From positions 1-56,412 of the forward strand of contig CAILIO010000327.1 in NCBI GenBank assembly GCA_903834285.1: 56,412 bases of DNA, written 5' to 3'. Below, piece after piece: positions 1 through 8,496 of the stretch (position 1 is the stretch's first letter; each line of letters begins with the position of its first letter). The DNA comes from an uncultured Sphingomonadales bacterium (GTDB lineage Bacteria > Pseudomonadota > Alphaproteobacteria > Sphingomonadales > Sphingomonadaceae). The notes beneath the pieces were generated by a model that searched no databases, had not been told where the DNA came from, and worked only from the letters and a program-made list of their open reading frames with translations. The translations under genes and the position numbers were made by a program.

Positions 1-252
1 ATGGATTTTCTGAAAGGCGAAGTCGCCGGCGACTATCATCCGGTCGGAACATGCAAGATCGGGCGAGCCAATGACAAATCCGCGGTAGTTGATTCGGAAC
101 TGCATGTGCATGGCATGAGAAATCTGCGGGTGGCGGACGCTTCCGTCATGCCTGTGATTACGAACGCCAATACCAACGCCACGACAATCATGATCGGCGA
201 GCGCGCCGCCGATTTTATTGCTGGGGCAAATCGCTTTTCAGCAGGACAATAG
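1..252 (+). CDS. GMC-family oxidoreductase, C-terminal part (truncated by window edge)
   Basis: YHPVGTCKIG...VVDSELHVHGMRNLRVADASVMPVITNANTNATTIMIGERAADFI is the classic GMC C-terminal domain; ORF open at window start. Confidence 0.9.
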   Translation: MDFLKGEVAGDYHPVGTCKIGRANDKSAVVDSELHVHGMRNLRVADASVMPVITNANTNATTIMIGERAADFIAGANRFSAGQ

Positions 253-682
253 CTTGCGCCGAAATCCGGGTGCCCTCTGGGTGAGATATTTTGGTAAGAC
301 CAATGCGAAGGCCTTTTCTCAGTGAATGGATGCGGCTGCCCGAGGCAATACTGAACCGCGCAGGCTTCGCCTGAAGCCTCAACTCCTGAGTTGAACTCGA
401 ATAGGCTGATTGAAACGTCCGGAATTGCTCAAAGTTGTCGTCCTCAGGTGGGGCGGCGAATGACAACAATTGCGGCACAGCCTGGCTCCGGACGTGAATC
501 CCTTCTCGTGGGGCCTACTCTGCCTGCGCGTGGCAGGTTCGGCCATGAGCGGACGTTACCGATTCTGGATCGACACAGCGAGGGTTAGCCGCGTGCCGCG
601 AGAAGCAGACAAGATGTATCGTCACACCAGGCCGGATCATCACGTGGTATCGGACGCGCACGAAGGCGTCCGCCGTGCCTTG

Positions 683-1408
683 TTACCTGCGCTTGACGGC
701 CATGATGATCACATGCTGTTCGCGTGGCCCCGTCGGGGACGGCTCCGGGCCCCGATCGGTTTCGATCACCGTGACCGCGAAGCCGCTGCGGGCGAGTGCT
801 CCGGCAAATCTGTCGTCGTGAGACGCAGACCAGACGCCGAGAATTCCGCCCTCCGTCAAAGCAGTCCACGCAGACGCTACCCCTTCTCGGGAATAGAGCC
901 AATCGTTCGCCCCGCGCGTGAGGCCTTCTGGTCCGTTGTCGACGTCGAGCAGGATGCAATCGTACCCTTGCACCGCGGATGCAATCAACAAGGCAACGTC
1001 TTGCTGCACCAGTTGCACGCGCGGGTCATCGAGACACCCGTCGGTGATGCGCGCCATGGGCCCTTTCGCCCACTCAACGACCTTCGGCACGATTTCTGCG
1101 ACCGTCACTTCAGCATCGCGTCCGAGCACCCGGAGAGCGGATCTCAGCGTGTAACCCATGCCGTAGCCGCCGATGAGCATGTGAACCGGGTCGCGACCGC
1201 CGAGTTCTGCGCATACCGCGCTGGCAAGCACCCCTTCCGACGCCGAAAAGTCTGTGCTCATCAATTCGGTGTCGTCGAGAAGGATCGCGAAATCAGGTCC
1301 ACTCTGGATGAGGCGGAGCCTGCTCCCATCCGGAACGAAAGCGGTGTCGACGAGGTGCTCGCCGGCATTCAAAGCGGATATGCCGGTGGCGCTGGCTGGA
1401 TGCTGCAA
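683..1408 (-). CDS. Spermidine synthase-like / SAM-dependent methyltransferase-fold protein
   Basis: HMLIGGYGMGYTLRSAL...VTVAEIVPKVVEWAKG...YDCILLDVDNGPEGL resembles the polyamine aminopropyltransferase family. Confidence 0.75.
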   Translation of the reverse strand: MQHPASATGISALNAGEHLVDTAFVPDGSRLRLIQSGPDFAILLDDTELMSTDFSASEGVLASAVCAELGGRDPVHMLIGGYGMGYTLRSALRVLGRDAEVTVAEIVPKVVEWAKGPMARITDGCLDDPRVQLVQQDVALLIASAVQGYDCILLDVDNGPEGLTRGANDWLYSREGVASAWTALTEGGILGVWSASHDDRFAGALARSGFAVTVIETDRGPEPSPTGPREQHVIIMAVKRR

Positions 1409-1411
1409 GCG

Positions 1412-1723
1412 CTACTTCTTGCGTGCCTTGCGGGCCGCATACTTTGCGTCCCTGGCCGCCTTGCGCTCTTCTTCGGTAAGCGCAGGCGGTACCTCCTTGG
1501 CAGCGCGCTCGGCCTTTTCGGCAAGTTCCTGCGCCTTTTTCGCCTTGAGCAAGGCGCGCTTTTCGGCCTGCAATTTCTCACGCGCCTCAGCCGCGGCAAT
1601 GCGTTCGGCCAGCGCTGCGGGATCCAGCGGGGTTCGTGCCTTGAGTTTTGCGAGTGCCGTTTCTCGCGCTGACGCTGCCGCCGCGCGCCGGGCCTCGAGC
1701 CCGGGTTCCTTGTAACCTGCCAT
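1412..1723 (-). CDS. Small Ala/Lys/Arg-rich charged protein (DUF6481-like)
   Basis: MAGYKEPGLEARRAAAASARETALAKLKAR...; low-complexity coiled-coil-like; adjacent to the preceding CDS. Confidence 0.6.
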   Translation of the reverse strand: MAGYKEPGLEARRAAAASARETALAKLKARTPLDPAALAERIAAAEAREKLQAEKRALLKAKKAQELAEKAERAAKEVPPALTEEERKAARDAKYAARKARKK

Positions 1724-1992
1724 AAACGGGATCGTCTCCGAAGGGGGGCGCTTGCTTTTCCGTGCGATGGGATCGCAAGCCGCCAAGGTGCATCCGGTGG
1801 CGAGCGACGCCCACGCCTGGGAGCTCGACCGGCGTGGCGGCGTGGCTGCACCGTCATCGCGGCCCCCTACGCCGTGTCGCGGCCTATGTCACGGATTGTT
1901 GTTGGGCGGGATTCAAGCGGTGTGAACGGAGCGCGAAAGCCGAGGGAGCATTGCGACCGGCCCGCGGCGCTCCGAGGCGCGCGGAATAGGCC

Positions 1993-2022
1993 CCCTCCTC
2001 TGAAAAGGAGGGAGCTTTATGT
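1993..2022 (+). terminator. Terminator-like hairpin upstream of the ars operon
   Basis: CCCTCCT-CTGAAA-AGGAGGG stem followed by a T-rich tract. Confidence 0.45.
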
Positions 2023-2073
2023 GCTTTTTTGCGAAGTGGGCGCCCCGTCCCTGACCTCTTGATCCGATCCTTT

Positions 2074-2093
2074 ATTTCGATTATCGCCGAAAT
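2074..2093. promoter_or_regulatory. Inverted repeat ATTTCG-N8-CGAAAT abutting the arsR start; candidate ArsR operator
   Basis: Exact 6-bp inverted repeat ending one base before the ATG at 2094. Confidence 0.45.
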
Positions 2094-2438
2094 ATGGAAA
2101 TGAAACTTGCCGTGGCCGGTCTTTCGGCGCTTGCGTATGAGGGGCGCCTCAGGGCGTTCCGGCTGCTGGTGCGGGCGGGATCGGCGGGCATCGCGGCGGG
2201 GGAACTGGCGCGGCAGCTGGACGTGCCGGCCAATACGCTTTCGACCAACCTTGCCATTCTGAGCCATGCCGGGCTTATCGAGAGCCGGCGGGCGGGCAAA
2301 TCGGTGATCTACTCGGTCCGTTACGGGCAAATGACCGCGCTGCTGCAGTTCCTGATGGAGGATTGCTGCGCCGGGTCTTCGGAGATTTGCGCGCCGCTGA
2401 AGGAAATCGCGCTGGCGTGCGATTGTGCTGATAGCTGA
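2094..2438 (+). CDS. arsR: ArsR-family arsenic-responsive repressor
   Basis: Winged HTH (LARQLDVPANTLSTNLAILSHAGLIESRRAGKSVIYSV) with C-terminal DCCAGSSEIC cysteines; followed by arsC/aqpS/arsH. Confidence 0.9.
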   Translation: MEMKLAVAGLSALAYEGRLRAFRLLVRAGSAGIAAGELARQLDVPANTLSTNLAILSHAGLIESRRAGKSVIYSVRYGQMTALLQFLMEDCCAGSSEICAPLKEIALACDCADS

Positions 2439-2965
2439 TGGCAAACGGGGGAATCCGCATGACTGAAGATCTGCCGGGCGTGCTGGTGCTGTGCACCGGC
2501 AATTCGGCGCGCTCGATTCTGGGCGAGGCCATGCTGGCGAAGCTGGGTGCGGGCCGCCTGCGCGCCTATAGCGCGGGGAGCAAGCCCAAGGGCGTGCCGC
2601 ATCCCGGGGCGCTGCGGCTGCTGGCGCGGCGGGGTATCGATACGGCGCCGTTCCGCTCCAAGAGCTGGAACGAATTTACCGCAGCGGGGGCGCCGCGCAT
2701 CGATATCGCGATCACAGTGTGTGACAATGCGGCGCAGGAGGCCTGCCCGGTGTTTATCGGCGCGCCGGTGAAGGGCCATTGGGGCCTGCCTGATCCCGCC
2801 GATGTCGAGGGCGGGGACGAAGCGGTCGATGCGGCGTTTGAGGCGACGTGGCAGTCGCTCGCCGTCCGGGTCCGGGCGCTGCTGGCCGCGCCGTTCGAAA
2901 CGATGGCGCCGGCCGCCCTGCAGGACCTCCTCTCCGAAATCGGCCGCATGGACGGCGCGGCATGA
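2438..2965 (+). CDS. arsC: Arsenate reductase, LMW-phosphatase (thioredoxin-coupled) type
   Basis: VLVLCTGNSARSILGEAML (CX5R P-loop); downstream of arsR; GMAPSKP-like GSKPKGVPHP segment. Confidence 0.9.
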   Translation: MANGGIRMTEDLPGVLVLCTGNSARSILGEAMLAKLGAGRLRAYSAGSKPKGVPHPGALRLLARRGIDTAPFRSKSWNEFTAAGAPRIDIAITVCDNAAQEACPVFIGAPVKGHWGLPDPADVEGGDEAVDAAFEATWQSLAVRVRALLAAPFETMAPAALQDLLSEIGRMDGAA

Positions 2966-3624
2966 GCCGCGATTTCTGGGCCGAGGCGATCGGCAGCTTC
3001 TTCCTGTTCTGCACGGTGATCGGTTCCGGCATCATGGCCGAGCAGCTGGCCGGGGGGAACATCGCGGTGGCGCTGCTGGGCAATACGATCGCGACGGGGG
3101 CCATGCTCTATGTGCTGATCGGGATGCTCGGCCCGCTATCGGGCGCGCATTTCAATCCGGCGGTGACGCTGGTGTTCCGCCTGCGCGGCGACCTTTCTTC
3201 GAGCACGGCGCTGCGGCTGGTGGCGGGGCAGCTTGCGGGCGGGATTCCCGGCGTGTGGGCCGCGCACCTCATGTTTGCGCGGCCGATCCTCGAGCTTTCG
3301 ACCAAAGTGCGCACCGGGCCCGGACAGTGGGCGGGCGAGTTCATCGCGACGTTTGGGCTGGTCTTCGTGATTCTCGGCACGCTGCGGCACCGGCCGCAAG
3401 GCGTGCCAGCGGCGGTGGCGCTCTATATCGTGGCGGCCTACTGGTTCACCTCGTCGACCAGCTTTGCCAACCCGGCGATCACGCTGGCGCGCGCGCTGAC
3501 TGATACCTTTGCGGGGATAGCGCCGGCGGATGTGCCCGCGTTCGTCATGGCGCAAGTGTTGGGTGCGGTGGCGGCGCTGCTGGCGGGCCGGGCGGTGTTT
3601 GCAGGCGATGAGGGGCTGGCGTGA
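2962..3624 (+). CDS. aqpS: Aquaglyceroporin of the ars operon (AqpS-like)
   Basis: MIP fold with two NPA motifs ([19 protein letters not shown]); ATGA overlap with arsC. Confidence 0.88.
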   Translation: MSRDFWAEAIGSFFLFCTVIGSGIMAEQLAGGNIAVALLGNTIATGAMLYVLIGMLGPLSGAHFNPAVTLVFRLRGDLSSSTALRLVAGQLAGGIPGVWAAHLMFARPILELSTKVRTGPGQWAGEFIATFGLVFVILGTLRHRPQGVPAAVALYIVAAYWFTSSTSFANPAITLARALTDTFAGIAPADVPAFVMAQVLGAVAALLAGRAVFAGDEGLA

Positions 3625-4370
3625 GCGGGACGGCGTATGCGCGGCTGCGGACTTTGGCCGATCCTCACAGTTTCCCGGCGCTGAAGGCGGAATACCTCCA
3701 CCGCCAGCCGGCACTGGGGCTCGGCGCGCTGGAACCGCCGCCGCGGATCCTTCTGCTCTACGGGTCGCTGCGCGAGCGATCGTTCTCACGCCATTCGGTA
3801 GAGGAAGCGGCGCGGCTGCTGCAGCTGCTGGGCTGCGAGACGCGGATTTTCGATCCCTCGGACCTGCCGTTGCCCGATCAGGTCGCGGGCGATGACCATC
3901 CGGCCGTGCACGAGCTGCGCGAGCATTCGCTGTGGTCGGAGGGGCAGGTCTGGTGCAGCCCGGAGCGGCATGGGCAGATCACCGGGATCATGAAGGCGCA
4001 GATCGACCACTTGCCGTTGGCCTACAAGGGCCTGCGCCCGACGCAGGGGCGGACGCTGGCGGTGATGCAGGTCTCTGCGGGGTCGCAGTCGTTCAACTCG
4101 GTCAACACGCTGCGCCTGCTCGGCCGGTGGATGCGCATGTTCACGATCCCGAACCAATCGAGCGTGGCCAAGGCCTATGAGGAATTCGACGCGGCGGGGC
4201 GCATGAAGCCATCGGCCTACTATGACCGGATCGTTGACGTAATGGAGGAGCTGGTGCGCTTCACCGTGCTGCTGCGGCCGCATGCCTCGCAGCTGGTCGA
4301 TCGCTATTCGGAGCGAGTCGAGACCGGACGGCAAGTGGGGGCGGCGGACGCGATCATGGGATCGATCTGA
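3621..4370 (+). CDS. arsH: ArsH NADPH-dependent FMN reductase / organoarsenical oxidase
   Basis: [27 protein letters not shown]...[24 protein letters not shown]; overlaps aqpS. Confidence 0.93.
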   Translation: MSGTAYARLRTLADPHSFPALKAEYLHRQPALGLGALEPPPRILLLYGSLRERSFSRHSVEEAARLLQLLGCETRIFDPSDLPLPDQVAGDDHPAVHELREHSLWSEGQVWCSPERHGQITGIMKAQIDHLPLAYKGLRPTQGRTLAVMQVSAGSQSFNSVNTLRLLGRWMRMFTIPNQSSVAKAYEEFDAAGRMKPSAYYDRIVDVMEELVRFTVLLRPHASQLVDRYSERVETGRQVGAADAIMGSI

Positions 4371-4386
4371 CGCTGCCCCCTCGCCT

Positions 4387-4812
4387 TCAGCCCTTTGTCA
4401 GTTGCCCGCGCACCGCGCCGCCGGGAAAATCTGCCGTGTGGATGTTGACATAGAAGCCCGCCGGGTTCGCCACGATGGGCTTGAGCTTGGCGGGTTCCAC
4501 CGCGATGCACATGTCGCTGCCCTTGCCGGTGACGTCCATGGTAATGACGGGGCCGCCGTTCACGCCGGCCGCGCCGGTGTGGACGTGGGCCATGGTGGGC
4601 GCGGCAATCTTCTCGCCATAGAGCGTGTAGCAAAAGTCGCCGGTTTCGGTGTTGATCTCGACGCGGAAGGCGCCGTTGCCATCGGGGGCACCGCCTCCGA
4701 CTTCGTTGGCGCCGGAGAGGTTGGCCGTGAGCACCACCGTTTCGGCGGAAGCGGCCACCGGTGCGAGCATGAGCGCGGCGGCGCTTGCCGCAAGAAGCAG
4801 AGTCCTGATCAT
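4387..4812 (-). CDS. CHRD-domain secreted protein
   Basis: Signal peptide MIRTLLLAASAAALMLAPVAASA; LSGANEVGGGAPDGNGAFRVEINTETGDFCYTL...AHVHTGAAGVNGGPV. Confidence 0.85.
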   Translation of the reverse strand: MIRTLLLAASAAALMLAPVAASAETVVLTANLSGANEVGGGAPDGNGAFRVEINTETGDFCYTLYGEKIAAPTMAHVHTGAAGVNGGPVITMDVTGKGSDMCIAVEPAKLKPIVANPAGFYVNIHTADFPGGAVRGQLTKG

Positions 4813-4920
4813 CGCATCTTCTCCAGTCCTGACGGCACGTCCACGGCCTGAAGACTCGACCGGGGTTCCCGCGCGCTCGTCAATCCTACGCCTCCCCGCC
4901 CCCGCGCGCAAAGGCTTGTC

Positions 4921-6078
4921 TCAAAAGCTCTTGGGCAGGCCCAGCACGTGGGTAGCGACATGGCTGAGGATGAGATTCGAAGAGATCGGGGCGACCTGGT
5001 AAAGGCGGGTTTCGCGGAACTTGCGCTCGATGTCGTATTCCTCGGCAAATCCGAAGCCACCGTGGGTCTGCACGCACATGTCGGCCGCGAACCACGAGGC
5101 TTCGGAGGCGAGCAGCTTGGCCATGTTGGCCTCGGTTCCGGCGCCCTCCCCGGCGTCGAACCGGGCTGCGGCATCGGCGACCATCTGCGCGGCGGCGGTG
5201 GTCTGGATATAGGCGCGGGCGATGGGGAACTGGACGCCCTGGTTCTGGCCGATAGGCCGGCCGAAGACGGAACGCTCCTTGGCGTAGGCGCTGGCGCGAT
5301 CAATGAAGAAGCGCGCATCGCCGATGCATTCGGCGGCAATGAGGATGCGCTCGGCGTTCATGCCGGAGAGGATGTAGCGGAAGCCCTCGCCTTCTTTGCC
5401 GATGAGATTTTCCGCCGGGACCGAGAGGTCGTCGAAGAACAGCTCGGTCGTCGCGTGGTTGAGCATGGTACGGATCGGGCGGATGGTGAGGCCATTGCCC
5501 ACGGCCTCGCGCATATCGACGAGGAGGACGCTCATGCCTTCAGTGGACTTCGCGCAGTCCTCGCGCGCCGTGGTGCGCACAAGAAGGACCATGAGGTCCG
5601 AATGTTCGGCACGGCTGATCCAGATCTTCTGGCCGTTGACGACGTAGCGGTCGCCATCCCTACGGGCGAAGGTGGTGAGGCGCGTGGTATCGGTGCCGCT
5701 GGTCGGTTCGGTCACGCCGAAGGCCTGAAGGCGCAGATCGCCGCGCGCGATGGCGGGGAGGTAGCGGTCTTTCTGGGCTTCGGAGCCGTGGCGCAGGAGG
5801 GTGCCCATCGTGTACATCTGCGCGTGGGCGGCGCCGCCGTTGCAGCCGGAACGGTGGACTTCCTCGAGTACGGCGGTGGCCGCGGCGAGGCCGAGGCCGG
5901 AGCCCCCGTAGACCTCAGGAATGAGGACCGAGAGCCAGCCTTCCTGCGCGAGGGTGGTGACGAATTCGGTCGGGTACTTGCGGTCGCGGTCGAGCGCTTG
6001 CCAGTAGCTCCCCGGAAAGCGCGCGCAGAGCCGCCTCACGCCTTCGCGCAGGTCTGCAAAGGTTTCTTCATCGGCCAT
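4921..6078 (-). CDS. Acyl-CoA dehydrogenase
   Basis: AFGVTEPTSGTDTTRLTTFARRDGDRYVVNGQKIWISRAEHSD; QTHGGFGFAEEYDIERKFRETRLYQVAPISSNLI. Confidence 0.93.
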   Translation of the reverse strand: MADEETFADLREGVRRLCARFPGSYWQALDRDRKYPTEFVTTLAQEGWLSVLIPEVYGGSGLGLAAATAVLEEVHRSGCNGGAAHAQMYTMGTLLRHGSEAQKDRYLPAIARGDLRLQAFGVTEPTSGTDTTRLTTFARRDGDRYVVNGQKIWISRAEHSDLMVLLVRTTAREDCAKSTEGMSVLLVDMREAVGNGLTIRPIRTMLNHATTELFFDDLSVPAENLIGKEGEGFRYILSGMNAERILIAAECIGDARFFIDRASAYAKERSVFGRPIGQNQGVQFPIARAYIQTTAAAQMVADAAARFDAGEGAGTEANMAKLLASEASWFAADMCVQTHGGFGFAEEYDIERKFRETRLYQVAPISSNLILSHVATHVLGLPKSF

Positions 6079-6163
6079 GGCTCAGATCTCCCGCAAACGC
6101 TTGTGCGGCATGGCTATTGCCTGCCTTTGGCGCGCCGTAAAGCGGGCGGTCCGGGCAAATTTG

Positions 6164-7396
6164 CTAGTCTGCGCCGAGGCGGTGGCGTTCGCGGCGCAGA
6201 TAAACGTAGAGCATGATGAACACCGGCACGATAACGAGCGCCGCAAAGATATCGTGCTCCACATGCACGCCGAACAGGGCAAGGCCGCCGCTGAGATAGG
6301 CGAGGAGCGAGACGGCGTAATAGGTGATGGCGACGGTGGAGAAGCCTTCGACGAGGTGCTGCAGCCGAAGCTGGGTGCGCGTGGCGCTTTCCAATGACTT
6401 CAGGAGCTGGGCGTTCTGGTCCTCGATCCGCGTCTCGATCCGGGTGCGCAGCAGCGAGGTGAGCTGGGCCGAGCGCTCGGCCAGTTCCTGCTGGCGCCGC
6501 ACCACCGTCTCGCACGTGCGGATCGCCGGGTAGAAGCGGCGCTGGGTGAAATCGGCAAGGCTGGCAAAGCCGGGGATGGCGACGGGGGCAAGCGTGGCGA
6601 GGCGCTCGTCGACGAGGCGGGCGTAAGCGGCGGTGGCGCTCAGGCGGTAGCGCGAATCGCTGGCGATGGTGCCGAGCTCGAGCGACATCGCGCAGAGCGC
6701 ATCGAGCAGTTCGTTGTCCGAGCTTTCATCCGAATCGAGCCGGCGCCCGAACAAGCGCAGTTCCTCCTCGGCCGCGTCGAGCTTGCCCCAGCAGGCCCGC
6801 GCAACAGGGAGGCCGAGCAGCGCCATATTGCGATAATTGCCCAGTTCCTGCAGCGATTGCACCGCGCGGGCGAGATCGACCGGGCCAAGCTGGCCGGCCG
6901 CCACGACCAGCCGGCCATAGCCTTCATCCTTGATCCGGAAATCGGAGGAGAGCCGCGCGCCGCCGCCAAAATCGCAGCAGACGAGCTCGGCCGGATCGAC
7001 ATCGAACTCGGCCATTTTTGCAGCTGCGGCGGCGGCATCCGCTTCGATATCGATCAGCGTGGCGCGCAGCACTTCGCCCGGCGCGCTTTCGGCCCAGGCG
7101 CGCGCCTCGGCGAGCAAGGGCGCATCGGGGCGCGCAAAGACGGTGAGCGTCGTTGCCTCGCTGTGGCGTTCCCAGGTGAACAGCAGGCCATCCGCGAGAA
7201 TCCCCTGCATGTGGCGCTGGCCCGGTTCGGCAACAAACGCGGGACTGCCACGGAAGGGCGGCAACCCTTCGTGGGTGGCCCCATTGGGGGCGAGGCGCAG
7301 GATCTGCACGATCGTCATCGGCGGCGTGATCGGCGGCCAGCGCCGCAAATGCATTTCGCCGACAATCTCGCGCCGGAGCCGGTGCTCGTTCAACAT
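6164..7396 (-). CDS. DUF3422-family membrane protein
   Basis: MLNEHRLRREIVGEMHLRRWPPITPP N-terminus and C-terminal TM pair; head-to-head with bchI. Confidence 0.8.
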   Translation of the reverse strand: MLNEHRLRREIVGEMHLRRWPPITPPMTIVQILRLAPNGATHEGLPPFRGSPAFVAEPGQRHMQGILADGLLFTWERHSEATTLTVFARPDAPLLAEARAWAESAPGEVLRATLIDIEADAAAAAAKMAEFDVDPAELVCCDFGGGARLSSDFRIKDEGYGRLVVAAGQLGPVDLARAVQSLQELGNYRNMALLGLPVARACWGKLDAAEEELRLFGRRLDSDESSDNELLDALCAMSLELGTIASDSRYRLSATAAYARLVDERLATLAPVAIPGFASLADFTQRRFYPAIRTCETVVRRQQELAERSAQLTSLLRTRIETRIEDQNAQLLKSLESATRTQLRLQHLVEGFSTVAITYYAVSLLAYLSGGLALFGVHVEHDIFAALVIVPVFIMLYVYLRRERHRLGAD

Positions 7397-7448
7397 GGCT
7401 TCAAGCACTCCTTCCCGGCCGCGCGCGGCGCTGGGCACAGTCTTTCAC

Positions 7449-7492
7449 AGCACACTTGCCGTTACAACCCGCATAGTCCAGATTGCTTGACA
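7449..7492. promoter_or_regulatory. Degenerate tandem PpsR-like boxes upstream of bchI
   Basis: AGCACACTTGCCGTTACA and AGTCCAGATTGCTTGACA (match ACA half of TGT-N12-ACA), 8 bp apart. Confidence 0.35.
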
Positions 7493-7494
7493 CT

Positions 7495-8496
7495 ATGAAC
7501 CGCTTCCCCTTCTCCGCCATCGTCGCGCAAGACGAAATGAAGCAGGCCCTGCTGCTGGCCGCTGTCGACCCTGCGATCGGAGGCGTGATGGTCTTCGGCG
7601 ATCGCGGTACCGGAAAATCGACCGCTGCGCGGGCACTTGCCGCGATCCTGCCGCCGATCACCGCGGTGGAAGGCTGCCGCTTCGGCTGTGCGCCGACCGA
7701 TGCGGGGACCTGTCCAGATCCCTGTACATCGAAGAAGACGGCCAAGCGCGCGGTGCCCTTCGTCGACCTGCCGCTGGGCGCGACCGAGGACCGCGTGATC
7801 GGCGCGCTCGATCTCGAACGCGCGCTGCGCTCGGGCGAAAAGCGCTTCGAGCCCGGCCTCCTTGCCAAAGCGCACCGGGGCTTTCTCTATATCGACGAGA
7901 TCAACCTGCTCGAGGATCACTTGGTCAATCTGCTGCTCGATGTTGCGGCTTCGGGCGAGAACCTGGTCGAGCGCGAGGGGCTTTCGGTGCGGCACAAGGC
8001 GAAGTTCGTGCTGATCGGCAGCGGCAATCCTGAAGAAGGCGAATTGAGACCGCAGTTGCTCGACCGGTTCGGGCTTTCGGTCGAAGTGCGCACGCCGCAA
8101 ACGCTCGATGCCCGCGTCGAGATCATGCGCCGCTGCGCATCGCACGAGCGCGATCCCGCTGCCTTTGGCGAGGACTGGGCAGCGGCGGACGCGAAGATCG
8201 TGCGCCGTATCGCGCGCGGTCGCTCGCGCTTGCCGACTGTCGAGACGCCGGACGAAGTGCTCTACGATGCCTCGCGGCTGTGCATGGCCTGCAAGGCCGA
8301 TGGCTTGCGCGGCGAACTGACCGTCATGCGCGCCGCGCGCGCGCAGGCCGCGCTGGAAGGGGCGGATACGGTCAAGCGCAAGCATGTGATTGCGGTCGCC
8401 CCGATGGCGCTGCGCCACCGCCTGCGCCGCGACGTGCTTGACGAGACGGGCTCCACCACCCGCATCGAGCGCGCAGTGGCCGAGGTGTTTGGATGA
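7495..8496 (+). CDS. bchI: Magnesium chelatase ATPase subunit I
   Basis: MNRFPFSAIVAQDEMKQALLLAAVDPAIGGVMVFGDRGTGKSTAARALAAILP; Walker A. Confidence 0.97.
   Translation: MNRFPFSAIVAQDEMKQALLLAAVDPAIGGVMVFGDRGTGKSTAARALAAILPPITAVEGCRFGCAPTDAGTCPDPCTSKKTAKRAVPFVDLPLGATEDRVIGALDLERALRSGEKRFEPGLLAKAHRGFLYIDEINLLEDHLVNLLLDVAASGENLVEREGLSVRHKAKFVLIGSGNPEEGELRPQLLDRFGLSVEVRTPQTLDARVEIMRRCASHERDPAAFGEDWAAADAKIVRRIARGRSRLPTVETPDEVLYDASRLCMACKADGLRGELTVMRAARAQAALEGADTVKRKHVIAVAPMALRHRLRRDVLDETGSTTRIERAVAEVFG

Noticed and set aside
470-1672. 400-aa + strand ORF at window start
   Set aside because: Opposite the spermidine synthase-like and DUF6481-like genes; Arg-rich translation without domain
4948-6216. 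422-aa + strand ORF opposite the acyl-CoA dehydrogenase
   Set aside because: Shadow ORF; the - strand product is unmistakable
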